Part shown: one piece after another, positions 44,663-56,997 of the stretch
Layout of the letters: the number at the start of each line of letters is the position of its first letter
Numbering within the stretch: the first letter of the stretch is position 1
NCBI GenBank assembly: GCA_002633005.1
Contig: NMRA01000001.1
Span: forward strand, 3,484,229-3,548,228
Origin: Phoronis australis
Taxonomy: Eukaryota; Phoronida; Phoronidae
Direction: 5' to 3'
Length of the DNA stretch: 64,000 nucleotides
The notes under the pieces: model-generated
Database searches by the model: none
What the model was told of the DNA's origin: nothing
What the model saw: only the letters and a program-made list of their open reading frames with translations
Position numbers and translations under genes: made by a program

Positions 44663-47600
44663 TCATAATATAGTGTGCAGTTTGATTCCTGGAACATGCC
44701 TAAGAACTTTCTCCGAAGATTTCCTTTTCTCTTCTCGCATTTCCAGATAGTTAGATCGGTATTTGAACAGCATGGTTCTAGTTCCTTCACTCAGTAGGTG
44801 GTAATCCTGCTGCTCTTCGATTTGCTGCACCGATGACTTTTCAGAGACGGCCTTTGCAGCGGCTGCGATGGCTTTTTTCAAAGAGTATTCTTCGGCAAAT
44901 ATGAGCGAGTCGAAATCGAATTCTTTTTGGCAGGCGATTACTTTATCACACTTGTGGAGCACTGCGAAGGCTTTGTAGTAGTAGGCGATAGGGCACAGAC
45001 GCTTGGCAGCGCGAACTGTAATGACAAACCAAATGGCCGGCGTAAAATCTGCTTAGTAGGCTGACTTAAAATTTTCCCAATAAAAGCAAATATTCAAATA
45101 GCATTCTGGGGCTCGTTCCAAGTAACTGACTAAAGTTTATTTTTACGTAAGTCTAAGATTACGGTGAAACTTCCACATACCGTAAGCTAGCATAATTAAA
45201 ACAAAACTGAAGTGAAACTTAAGATCTCTTTCTTGAAACAGACTTGTGACAAATTCAAGTGTTACCTTAAAATTGACTGAAATTTAAGATTTATCTTATA
45301 ACTAAGTCAGTTTTCTAGGAATGGGCCCCTGTCCTATACAGTAAAAATATCTGCATCTGTGCGATTAAAATTTCTCTAATCGAGAGGAATTGATGGAGTG
45401 ACCGCCTCTTGTGGAACCTGTGCTAGTTCCGCAGACTTAAAAGAATCTCGTTAAAAAAGCTAGATAAGTGTAATTATGTGCTTGCGTGATCTTCCGTTTT
45501 CGCGAGGTTCTCTCATCTATGGAACGCAGCGCTGGTCAAGCTGTAAAGTGTTGCGGCGACTATGGACTGATTTGAACGCGATGAAATTCCATTCTGTTTC
45601 TCATCGCGACCATAATTTGAATAATTAAATTATTTAATTACAAAAAAGAAAATCAATACTAGGCGTATCTGGTTAGTCTTGAAGTCCCTAAATCTCTATC
45701 GCCCCACCTTGACTTCACGGTATCTTATATCCGTACGGGAATATGTATATTATGTATTTCTCACATGACCTGGAATGTGTTACGACACGACTGGTTAATA
45801 TCACCGAGTACGTAATTTTTTTGATATTACATGGGCGAATCACAAAGTAGTGCAAAATAAATATCCATACGCCTTACATTTATCGTCCGAAAAACTCTAA
45901 AACAACCAAACGCTCGCCCACCAAACAATGCCGAGGTGACAAGGTTATGATTGACAAATCGGGTGTCGCAACTGTATGTACTCCCAGTCGGAAGGATATG
46001 CAAACAACTTCATAAACGGACCTATCTTCGGCGGCGAATTCCCTATCCACGTTAATTCAAACGGAGACGAGCCCCAACACAAGAAACGCCGCGAGACTGT
46101 CTAGCTTTGATGTCTCAAGGTCAATTCAGTGCTCACGCGCGGGGAAGCCTTGCTGACTGTTATTTATAAAAAAATAAGTTTTAATATTACAACTTCAAAG
46201 ACTATTTATTAGATTCTAACTTGAATATTTGCTACGACAGCTGAATGCAATTTACAGTTGTTAAGCTTAACAAAAAGTTACTGAATTACTTTACATTGCA
46301 CAAGCGCGTTTCTACAAAAGTTGCGTCATGTGGTTGAAAGTTATTTAAAGACACGTCGAGTTTTTCGGCAAAAAGATTGTTTTTACGGTTCATGTGAGAA
46401 AACAAATCCCACACTCGTCTCAGATTTATGACATGGGCAAAACCTCTTGGAATTGGCAAGCCTCGGGATTTTGACGAAATTTCCAAGAGGTTTTGCCCCC
46501 GTCATAAGCCTTATTCTCTCCATCACACATTTCCACTCTTTACCCCCCACAGAGCTACGAGACGGGTAAACTATCGGATTGGCAACGTAGCAAAAGTAGC
46601 ATATGCTACGGGCACCGCGATCACTGCATTTTTAACACTGGAAACGTATACATATCTCTACGTCCAGAAGCACTGACCTCAGTTTGTGCTGGGCCCCACC
46701 ATTTTCAATATGTTTTGTCAAGGATGCGGAGGACCACTGAGTAAGCGATGTTCAAAGCTTTAGAGTGCACACATATCACCGCTGCGCCAAGCATTCCTTT
46801 ATTTTTAACCAGGTAGTTTTGAATTTACAATTTGGATTTTGTTAATACAGAGCGGAAAATCTAAAATTTTAAATTTGCGCAAAATGTATGTATTTGACAA
46901 ACCGCGGGGCCCCTGATTAGTATTATTATCCTGAAATCATCCAATTCTATCAACAGGTGGCGCGCGTGGCTCAGTGGAAGGCACACCGTCTCATCATGTA
47001 AAAAAACTTTATGGAAAGCAAATGTGTCGTCTAAAAGTTTATGCGATTTCCATGCAATTATTAACGTAGTGAAAACTGCAAAAAAGTTTACATGGTCCAT
47101 TCTTGCAGGCCAACTGTCTCGTTCTGTGACTTAAATTATTCGAATTAAAAAAGCCTCTATTGACAACAATTCACGTTAAAAAATAATTGCAGGATGGTGG
47201 GCCCACATGCGTGGCCTGCGCACGTCTGGTAAAACGTGTATGAGACAGCCTGCAATTATTTTTTAAACTATTCACGTAATCAAACTCAATTGAACTGGAT
47301 ACCTTTTTGATAAACTGCGTTCGTGTAGAGACTTGGTAATAATCTTAGGATTTATGTACGCATTTCCTTTGTATTTCTAATGTCAATGACGACGTATTCG
47401 GTCTCTTGAGACTTAGTAAGCGAATTAAACCTTGTTTTACATAAATGTCGAACAAAGTTCATCAATGTGAAAGGCACGAATTCGCTATAGTTCCACTCGG
47501 GGGTAGAAAGCTATTAGTTTCGTCAAATGCTTTGGTAACTTAAAGCTTTCAACGCCGATCCGATGAGTTTCCGGCAGAAAAATCAGACGATATCGGCCTA

Positions 47601-50402
47601 ACTGTGGGCGATTATCAGGAAAATAACAACCGTTGGCACGTCAAAAATAAGCTATCGTTGCATCATCGCCAGGCAAAGTTAAACATTTTACCGCACCCAG
47701 ATGATTTTTTCAGTTTATATTGATGGACATCGTGTCTCGACAGATCATCTGATGTTTGTTAAGTCATCGACTGACGATGGGCGATGGTGCGCCGATATGC
47801 ACACAATTGTCTGCACGCACGGTGGGCTATCATCGATTTCGCATCATGTCTCACATATCGGGCGATGTCTATCCCAACGATTGAGTAACGATCCCTTTTA
47901 AAGATGAAAAGGCGATGCTTCGCTGACGTCGATCATCTGCCGGTCATGGGCCTGACTTCAAGCAATGGCCGCGTTGACGTTGACCGACTCTAGTGATTTT
48001 AAAGTCACTAAGCCCATCAGCGGTTCTCTGAAGCTGGGTAATCAGACGATTGCAGTCGGATTTCGAATATCTCCCGGTGATTGGCCGACAGACCGGGATT
48101 GTGAAATCGGGCGAGCCACGGAATACTTACTTTGCCAGACGGTGCACCGATTCGTGATTTCTGACACCCGACGTCTGGCCGACGCGCCCAATAATTTCTC
48201 GACAATCTCCCGACTGTTGGTCCACCATATTAGCTCAGATACTCATCGATCGGAGGTTGTACATGCGACTGCGCCAGGCACCTCTTATAAAGATCTGATA
48301 AAAATCGTTCTATCGTGCTAGGTATCGGGATAGAACTTGATTATCAACGGGATTGACCGAGCATCGTCCGATTTATGACAAAGGCAATAGATGACCTAAT
48401 CTTCGTCAGAGAAAGGTTTCTAAAATGCCATACCTTTTAGGAAAGACGACAGCCATATTTTTTGGCTTGTCAGTTGACCTGCAGAGAGGTCGTCCATTTT
48501 TTCTTTTTGTTTACAGGCTGAATACTTTTACACAATAAATGATTTATTAACGTTTTGTCGCACCGCATATTTCCCGTTCAATCTTACATTCTCAGTCATA
48601 ATAAATAGGCCTAACCTTTATACCATAGTTACTGAATAGAGACATACATATTATGTTGTTACAAATATTGGCCAACAGCATTCATTTTTATTACATAACT
48701 TCTAGGATGATGCTGCGCACACCAGCTTGTCAAATGCGACTTCAGAATTCTAAAAGCGACTACATTCCGACTATCCTCACTCGTTCAAACCCCACCTCAA
48801 ATTTTAGTAGCTCAACTCGTCAAACAGGACTTAAGTTCCGAGAAATTTTTCCACTTTCTATTCTATGTTTTACAACTAACTTACTGAAACGTTTGAACTT
48901 TACCCGCGCATCAAGGTACAGAAATATGACGATTGCTTGCTAGACGCGTGCGGCTCTGGCGTCTCAAACAGTTGTTTCCAGGAAGTAAGTTTTCCCTCCG
49001 TGAGGTGGCACTATACAGTGATCCTGTAGCCGCGAATAATGATTTCTAGAAATTAAATAAGCTCTCGGGTGAGGCCAGTTTTGGCATAGTTTCGAGGCAT
49101 GCTTTGTGCTTGGAAACATGCTGTGAATGTAAAAAACCTAATTTGACTGTCATGTAGAATTACTTTCCTTCAAAATGGAGTTTTCCTGTAGCATTGCCGT
49201 TCAGCAATTAAGGAGATAGCTGTGATTTAAAACAGTCCAGAACTGTTAAAAACTGGATGGCAGTACTTTTTGGTGCCTGTAGTAAATATGCTCTCAGAAT
49301 CTAGTGTTGGCTCGTGTCGAGCATTGGCAGGGAAATAATGGTCTGGGGACAAAAACTGTCAATTGAAAGGGAGAAAAATATGAGACAATGTTTCTGTCGT
49401 CATGTGTAGCTCCCTCAGTTGAAATGACATACAACTTTTTTCTATTCATAGCAGTTTTTGATAGAGTGAAAGAACGGCAACGGTAAGCCATTGGCGTGTG
49501 CTCCGCCAGACAAAACCCAATGAGAACTGAGCAGTGCATCATTATAACGCTCACCTCTGAATTCCAAATAGCCAAGTCTATTTCATTCATGAGCATAGTC
49601 ATGCGCTGGGCTCATCACGATTGAGCGTTCCTAACTGGGATGTAGATGGCAGTGCAAAACCTTATTTTTCTTGACTGCTTCAGGGACATACGTATGCTTT
49701 TTCAAGAATATCCCAGATCTAAGCTTTGAACATTTTTCAGCGTTTAAATGGAAAAATCGGTTCACTACACCTGTGTTAGTTACATATATGGACAAAATGA
49801 ACAAATGTCATTGGGTTAAAGTTAATGTCCCGCATAGGAATTTTCAATGATTTTAAAAAACACCAATGACAGTCGCGTGCCGATCTTAACGGGAATGTTC
49901 GACGCATAATGGCTTTCACATTAAAAAAAAAATAGGTGGAGATTCGTGGCTTATGTTCGTATTTTTTGAAAGCCTCTTCGCCAATGCATTCAAGCATTGA
50001 TCTATCGGAGAATTAATCTGGCGAACTCCATAAACCGACAGCCCTCTGTGGGCGGCCGGTTACTTACATGCATAGCAGGGTTAGAGTTGACCCATGGGCT
50101 TCCTAAACCTTGAATACTTCGTGGTAGAGATGAGCAAACATACCTGATGTTATTCGCGTGTAAGGATCGTGTACAGCATTCATAAAAATAAGAAGATCCT
50201 TGAACGTCCATTGTCTCAAAGCAGCCGCGTCCACCCTCAGTCGCGACTCTCCGTCAAGGAGTTTATACAGGCCAGGGCAGGAATATTTCAGCACCTCTTT
50301 GCTGACGTAAATACATAAAGTTTCGTTTTCATCAAAAATGAATAAATCGCAGCCTTGCCAATATTTGGTGAGATCGAGATCGGTTCTTGGCTGACCAGAC
50401 AT
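44663..50402 (-). CDS. Two-exon BTB/POZ-like protein, 203 aa
   Basis: Exon 1 is 50402-50144 (ATG at 50402) and exon 2 is 45015-44663 (TGA). The donor acatcag|gtatgt and acceptor ttacag|ttcgcg fit a phase 1 intron of 5,128 bp, and the joined frame stays open. The protein begins MSGQPRTDLDLTKYWQGCDL. Residues about 18-110 resemble a BTB fold: DLFIFDENETLCIYVSKEVL, KYSCPGLYKLL, a strand RLRVDAA, the WTFKDLLIFMNAVHDPY block, and across the splice the AKRLCPIAYYYKAFAVLHKC helix pair typical of late BTB helices. The C-terminal half is charged helix (residues about 120-195), with no Kelch, zinc finger or MATH domain. BTB domains mediate dimerisation and cullin-3 or partner binding; the exact role is unknown. 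The phase match across the intron is the strongest evidence that the exons belong together. Confidence 0.75.
46007..46510 (+). repeat. Dispersed repeat copy A (inside the BTB intron)
   Basis: This 0.5 kb stretch is a diverged direct copy of 52058-52570. Shared segments include cgagactgtctagctttg, tctcaaggtcaattcagtgc, ggaagccttgctgactgtta and the tail gaggttttgccc. The tail contains an inverted pair (atgacatgggcaaaacctc / gaggttttgcccccgtcat) at about 46429-46505. No coding sequence is seen. It looks like a mobile element or segmental duplicate; target-site duplications were not found. Confidence 0.8.
47176..47266. repeat. 91-bp hairpin with 18-bp perfect arms
   Basis: ttaaaaaataattgcagg at 47176-47193 is exactly complementary to cctgcaattattttttaa at 47249-47266. 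The flanks both contain ttcacg (47170-47175 and about 47271-47276), which may be a target duplication. A tiny foldback element is likely. It lies within the BTB intron. Confidence 0.7.
47540..48390. other. CGAT/ATCG-rich tract without a gene
   Basis: The tetramers CGAT and ATCG occur about thirty times by eye in some 850 bp, far denser than in neighbouring sequence, with CpG otherwise scarce. Open frames (such as 47965-48321 on +) have no recognisable protein features. It could be the body of an unclassified mobile element or a protein-binding array. Confidence 0.45.
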
Positions 50403-50448
50403 TTTGACGGAAAGCAGACAAATGGTGAGGTTCACAGATGGTTGCCCA

Positions 50449-50473
50449 TATATAGACAGCGGACGTGACGTCA
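50449..50473 (-). promoter_or_regulatory. TATA box and palindromic CRE upstream of the BTB gene
   Basis: On the minus strand, TATATA lies at 50454-50449, about 50 bases before the ATG at 50402, which leaves room for a start site and a short leader. A perfect TGACGTCA, the CREB/ATF palindrome, is at 50466-50473, 12 bases upstream of the TATA. The spacing suits a focused, inducible promoter, inferred from sequence only. Confidence 0.6.
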
Positions 50474-52057
50474 ATGTGCACCGCCAGGCACGCGTTTTTG
50501 TACTTCAATAAATTAGAGTGGCTTTCTAAAGTCATGTAACTCAATTCTGCATAACAAGAATATAATCATGAAAGACGGTCATATTTTTGTCATGGACAAC
50601 AACGGGAGCTTTTAAGAAAATTCAAGACCGACTCTAGTCTGTAAATCACTCTAGGCACACATGTGCCCTAGGTTTTACTAGTCTCCCGGCTTCGATAGGA
50701 ATTCATCCCAGTCCATCGTGTAATTGTGCTAAATATTAACTAAAGACTCTAAAATCTGAGCAGAGATACGTTGCAATGCTTCTTTCTTAAATGTCTGTTA
50801 TCTCGACTACAGCAGTGGGAATGCGACTCCATATGAATATGTAGGCCTACGTTTTCAGTCAAAGTGTTTACACTATCGTGCCGACGATATCGTAGCTTTT
50901 CAAAAAGCGGACTGGTGAAATGTCTGGTGTTGATTCTACCAGTATTTAAAAAAGATTGTTTACGTAATTTAAACAAAAGTAGTCTTGGCCTTAACCCTGC
51001 CACATACAAAAAATATCTAACAAAAAATGATTTCGCATAAAACCAACTCAGGTTTATTAAGAATAACATCGTCTGAAATTAATTGAAAACAGAAAACCAA
51101 TTTACAGACCAGATAGCTTAGGCTTTTACGATATTACATTGTTTATGGCACGTACGCAAAACACGACACTGAGTCACGAAAAACTACTTCATTATGAAAG
51201 TGTTTTGTGGTCATTTCTCCATAAGGATTGTTCGGTGACGCGTTTCTACAGAATCAACTTGTTTCATAACCGTTATAAAATGTCCAATGGATCTTTACGG
51301 TTTCTTGTGTAATACAGGTTACATAAACACTCCTGCAGAGAACTCTAACGGGTGGGGGTCGCGGTTCCGCTGTTATGAGAATTAAGTTTCCCTGGAAAAC
51401 TTCGTTGCAACATAGACTATATAATCTATGGTTGCAAATAAGTTCCCTGAAGCACTCGTTTACGGAAAGCGGTACAGTTAAGTAATGACTGTTATTCATA
51501 AAGGATTTACTTTGAACTTTAGACCTCACTGTTAATTAATATTACACTGTGGTGTTTTTCTTAAAAGTTGAAGTTTCTTGAGTGGCCTATATTTATTAGA
51601 ATAATCTGGATCATAGCTGGGTTAGAGTTGGGTATTAGTAATTAGATTAATGCCGAAATAAATAACTGAAGTAAACAGCCAAGTTCGAGGAGAGTACCAG
51701 TCGACTCCCTCGGACTTAGTGCGCTGCTGAAAAATTGAAATATTTACCCTGTCTAACCTAAGCGTCACCAATAAATATGGCACAATTCAGAGTTGAAATT
51801 ACCTTGAGGCGTTGAGCCTTTCGCAGATTTTTAGGAGAAAACAATACTCTAGAGTATAGATAGTGGAAAACTACCCACGCCGTATATTTTCACCTAGGAG
51901 TGTTTGAATGAAAGACGGCCTACCAGAAAGTATTCAGTTTTAGAAAATTAAATTGGTTTCTGTTCGTTTCGGCTTACTTTCTGCCAGAAGTGTGCAGAAG
52001 AGGGGGGGGCAAGGTGCGACGGCCCCGGACATCCACGTCGGAGGGGCATCCCATCCG

Positions 52058-52570
52058 ACTTCTTAAACGGACCCATCTTCGGCAGCGAATTCCATAACCA
52101 CGTTCTTTCAGACAGAGACGAACATCAACTCAAGAAACGCTGCGAGACTGTCTAGCTTTGCTGTCTCAAGGTCAATTCAGTGCTCACGCACGGGAAGCCT
52201 TGCTGACTGTTATTCAACTTTTTTTAAAAATTTTGATGTTACAATTTCAAAGACTATTTATTAGATTCTAACTTATATATTTGCTACGAAAGCTGAATGC
52301 AATTTACAACTGCCAAGTTTAAAATAAAACTATAAACACAAAGTAACTGACTTACTTTATATTGCGCAAGCGTGATTTTACAAAATTTGCGTCATGTGGT
52401 TAATAGTTTTATACACGTCGAGTTTTTCTGCAAAAAAAGGTCATTTTTGCAAATCCTACACTCTTCTCAGGTTTATGACATGGGAAAACCTCCCGAGGCT
52501 TGCCGAGTGATTTTGACGAAATTTCCAGGAGGTTTTGCCCGTGTCATAAACTCGAGACTCGTGTAGGATT
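52058..52570 (+). repeat. Dispersed repeat copy B with terminal hairpin
   Basis: Second copy of the repeat at 46007-46510, in the same orientation, about 1.6 kb upstream of the BTB start. Its last 119 bp (52452-52570) form a hairpin. The arm begins aatcctacactcttctcagg and continues tttatgacatggg..aaaacctcc; the opposite arm is ggaggttttgcccgtgtcat followed by aaactcgagactcgtgtaggatt. The loop is about 40 bases. Confidence 0.8.
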
Positions 52571-55500
52571 CTCTGTTTTATGTTTCAACTTTTTTATTTT
52601 TCTTTGTACTAGGGTTCATGCATTTGAGTAGAGAGAAGGGCATCCTATAAAAATCACCCCGGGTATCACCAGACCTCTGCACGCTACTGCTCTGTGCTAA
52701 TACTGGAAGCAAGAGTTTGAATCTTGTAGAAAATACACGAACCCACGGTTTCGTCCACCGTCTTGTATATTTAATTTAGTGAAGTTAACAAACTAATTTA
52801 CGTGGGTTTCCCATGTAAGTGGGCGGAACAGTAAGGTCTGTTAAACTTCAAATTGTTGTAAGATATCGCCTCGCGTGTCTATAGGTGACAATTATGCCAA
52901 TCCCAGCACTGTTAGTCAGGGTTGTTGCAGGCTCCTGTTTCTTCCTGAGAACCTCCTATGCTCAGTTTTGGAACCCAGAGGCTGTTGGTAAAAATCCGCT
53001 ACCTTGCAAGGTCGGCCACGTTTTCATGAAGTCCACTCCAGGATCAATGTCCATAGTGACAATCCGAAAAGAACATCCTCAGTGTTTGGATTCATAATAA
53101 TTTTGATTTAACTTTGTGAAGGAAAACATTTTTTCTAAAAATAAATTGAATGCCGTGCCAACACTAAATGAAAAAGAAAATCGTCCCTAAATCTCCCGCC
53201 TCTATTCTCCCATCTGCCATGTCGCCTCGGCTCGGTGTTCCCCAAATAGATGTACCCCAAGCCTGGTAACCCTCTACCCGTGGACCCATATTTGCAGAAA
53301 TGACTTTTTGGAGAGGGGGCTCCATTGAAATGAGCGGCATTCTGGGGACACTTCACGTCATCATCATCGCCAGCATTATTATTATTTCAAATTCAGATAA
53401 CACGATGTTTACATGACACTGAGAAGGTCGCTACTGAAAATTTGTCTCTAAATCTCGTACTAAGCGCTTTTATTGAACGTATGCCATATAGCAATTATTG
53501 CTTCTCAGAGGTCGGATGCTTTTGTTTAAAAACAAGAACAAAAAGTTGGTCAGAATAATTATGTGTTTATTGACGAACGTAAAAATTTTGTTACACGACT
53601 GACAAAAACTTCTGAGACTATAGGTACATGGAAACACAACTGTGGACCCGAAAAAGAGTAGCAAAAACATTTCTGAATGAAGCAGAAAAACGCATTTGTC
53701 CTCAAATTTGAAGTTAACATATTTATATTTTATGTTAATGACAATTTTTAGCAAGTTTGTCTATTTTGTATTTTCAAGAAATTGTAACGGGTTGCGATAA
53801 CAACATTTAACCAAACCCAGGAACCTTTAGGACACTGAAAATGTCAACATAGGTGTTCAAAAGGGGTTAAATAAATCTATTTTTCCTGAAGTGTTCCTAA
53901 ATGGAACACACTCTGTAAGCTGACAAAAGTATAATGATGTGTGGAAACCATTGATGATCTGTGTATACATGTTATTATTAGTGCGAAAAATAAATAGTGC
54001 ACAGAATTGTATGTGTCCCTGTTTTCGCCATTTATCCGTAATTCTAAGAGAAACCTATATATTATTGCCGGATCCTTACAGTCTAAGAGTGTGCAGTGGA
54101 AAAATCGTTTCGCTTGCTCAACTTAGTTCTCTACCACGCTACTGCCCACGTGGTATGCATGCCCACCTCGAAACCTAGGACTCAGGTAAATCGTGTCCTA
54201 CTTAAAGTATGCCCACCACGTGATATTGCGTAAATTCAACTACCAGACAAGTTAGCTCACCACGTGATCAAGTCGTGTGAAACAGCACAGATATTTTTTC
54301 TTAGTCCAAACGTTACAAGAAAATGGAAGTCATAAAAGTGAGGCAGGAATCCTTTTAATTGATATCAGATCAAATATGAAGACAAGCTGATTAATTTTTG
54401 TGTCTAACTTTCACTATATCCAAACTTGTTTTGAAACACTACCCGTGACATTTGCTAAGAGCTGGCACATTTGCACCTGAGTTTCGTGTGCATAAAAGAA
54501 ACCTTACGGGTGTTTTCAAAAGCGCCTGCAGGCTTATTGCTGGAACATCTTCCGTGTGTTTAATTTGTGGTCTCCGGTTAATACACGAAAACATCCTTGC
54601 GCCAGGAAAAAAATAAACATGTTTATCGCCCCCGTCTGCTTCAAAAATGTGCCGCGGAAATTTGCAGAACGCGGAAGTACTCGCACACAAGGTGTTCCAT
54701 CGAAATTAATACAGCGGTGTAAAGCAGATATCCCGGAGTCGAAAACAGACTCCCGCACCTTCAAAACAGCTAACCAGCCCGAAAAACACGAACCCCGACC
54801 TTTAAAACAGGAATCCTGGGGATTGACAAGGACACCCCGGAACAGAAACATCACTCCCGCACTTTCTGTCAAACATTGTTAATCTCAAAAACAATACCTA
54901 GTTAGAACTTTTAAAGTGTTTTGTGTTCATACGACATGTATCAATTTCACATTTTGATGAAAAAATAAATCTTTCTAATTTAAATAGTTGTGATATGTTG
55001 TTTTACCAAATGGGAATTTTGGACATCTTATGTCCGATCTCTAGCGACAACAACTGTCACAGAATCCAGAGGGATGATCCGTCAAGAAAGTTAGAGTGTG
55101 AATTCGTTGAGTTCAGATATTCCGATTCCAAATTCCGTTTCAATGATCCATGAAGAGTTGAAGTACACTTCTGAAGGCAAGAACGGTGAAACTGGTGACT
55201 GTGCAGGTCTTTTGAGTGAATAATTGTCGCGGTCCATTTCAAAATCCGGAAATTGATTGTACTCTCAACAAGTAAATCGACGAATCCTAAAATGCGGCCA
55301 GTTGTAAAGATATTTAAAGGAATTAATCAAGAGGTTAGAGGTTTTGAAGGTGCGGGAATCTGTTTTCGACTCCCGGATATCTGTTTTACACCGGATTCCT
55401 GTTTAGATGGGACACCTTAATACAGCGTACAGAAATTCATTTATCACCAGGCGAAAGAGTTTAAGTTTCATACTCGAAATCTAACTCGAAATTATGTTTT

Positions 55501-56013
55501 GTATTCTTCCGTTCTACTTTTGTGCGAACCCAAGACAATGAAGTGGCTATTGTCTGTATGCGAGTACATTTTGTTTTGGTGCATATGACATTTTAGCCCA
55601 AGTTACCACACGATGCTACACACAATCGAATAAAAACTCGATTCTGTCGTCAAGGATTGGGAAAACGTAAGGTTTCGTGGATTGAAATTAGTTATCAAAA
55701 AGGTAACTGAAGAACTAGTAAGGAAGGTATTCAGTTAACTTGCATATGTTAGTACCCTTTCTTATGAAGCGTATCGCGTTTTCATGTAGCGATAATTCAA
55801 TATTTGTGGCGATCACTTCAAATCCTAATCTAATACAAACCAAGTGAGAGTCCTAAGAGAAGAATTTTAGACATGAAATTTACAACAATGTTATAATGTG
55901 ACGCGGAATATGTTTGGTACCCTGTTTAAATGATAGGTACGAGTGAAGGTGAAAACCTGACCACGGAAATTAGCTTCCACTCGAGTTTCGGAATCTTACG
56001 AATTGGTTACATA

Positions 56014-56997
56014 GGCGGATTTAGGGGGGGGCANNNNNNNNNNNNNNNNNNNNNNNNNNNNNNNNNNNNNNNNNNNNNNNNNNNNNNNNNNNNNNNNNNN
56101 NNNNNNNNNNNNNNNNNNNNNNNNNNNNNNNNNNNNNNNNNNNNNNNNNNNNNNNNNNNNNNNNNNNNNNNNNNNNNNNNNNNNNNNNNNNNNNNNNNNN
56201 NNNNNNNNNNNNNNNNNNNNNNNNNNNNNNNNNNNNNNNNNNNNNNNNNNNNNNNNNNNNNNNNNNNNNNNNNNNNNNNNNNNNNNNNNNNNNNNNNNNN
56301 NNNNNNNNNNNNNNNNNNNNNNNNNNNNNNNNNNNNNNNNNNNNNNNNNNNNNNNNNNNNNNNNNNNNNNNNNNNNNNNNNNNNNNNNNNNNNNNNNNNN
56401 NNNNNNNNNNNNNNNNNNNNNNNNNNNNNNNNNNNNNNNNNNNNNNNNNNNNNNNNNNNNNNNNNNNNNNNNNNNNNNNNNNNNNNNNNNNNNNNNNNNN
56501 NNNNNNNNNNNNNNNNNNNNNNNNNNNNNNNNNNNNNNNNNNNNNNNNNNNNNNNNNNNNNNNNNNNNNNNNNNNNNNNNNNNNNAATAAGCATTACAAA
56601 AAGAAGTAGGTTTCGCGCGCAAACGCTGTGGACCATAAACAAGTAGGTCTCTTAGTATACGACCAGTAGTTAAGGCGTGGTGGTGTAGTGGTATAGCATC
56701 CGCGCTCTATTCACCAGGTTGTGATTTCGAGTCTCTGGTATATTGCAGTTTTCCTGTTTGACACGTTTTCTTTTTGTTTTTTTTTTGGCCTTTTTTCTTG
56801 GATAATACTTCAGGAATCAAGGAAAATGCTTGATTTTTAGAGGAAAAAACAGAAAAATTTCCTGGGCGGGAGGGGGCAAACCCCGCTCCCGACCTCCCCC
56901 CATTCGGTGCTATGCTCATCTACAATCGTGGTTTGCGCAAATGCTTAAGCCAGACAAAATGTTGGGCCCCCCCCTTGCGATATCCTAGATCCACCAC
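56014..56997. mobile_element. Probable DNA element containing the large assembly gap
   Basis: The left end aggcggatttaggggggg (from about 56012) and the right end, ccccccccttgcgatatcctagatccacc (through about 56994), are inverted relatives, matching the end pattern of the MITE at 37129. Similar (g)gttac sequences lie outside both ends. Inside, at 56673-56745, is a tRNA-like stretch (gtggtgtagtggtatagcat .. tttcgagtc) whose stems do not pair well, so no tRNA is called. Confidence 0.5.
56034..56585. other. Assembly gap, 552 bases
   Basis: Continuous Ns directly after a G-run. Frames read across it are meaningless. Confidence 0.99.

Noticed and set aside
46960-47000. tRNA-like gcgtggctcagtggaagg
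   Set aside because: A possible A box only; no B box at the right distance and no cloverleaf.
47965-48321. 118-aa frame in the CGAT-rich tract
   Set aside because: Higher GC lowers stop frequency here; no recognisable motif or splice context.
50749-51069. 106-aa minus-strand frame considered as a reverse transcriptase fragment
   Set aside because: It lacks the catalytic YxDD block or any other retroelement motif.
52885-53097. 70-aa frame with a hydrophobic start, considered as a secreted peptide
   Set aside because: The hydrophobic stretch is interrupted by Arg, and there is no supporting promoter, poly(A) signal or family match.
54534-54872. 112-aa minus-strand frame and opposing 108-aa plus-strand frame
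   Set aside because: Both lie over the degenerate repeated phrase at 54689-54860; composition follows the repeat, and no domain is seen.
55930-56646. Long frames of 208-238 residues
   Set aside because: They consist almost entirely of Ns from the assembly gap.
56673-56745. tRNA gene candidate
   Set aside because: A-box-like gtggtgtagtggtatagc is present, but acceptor, anticodon and T stems do not pair; at most a tRNA-derived repeat.
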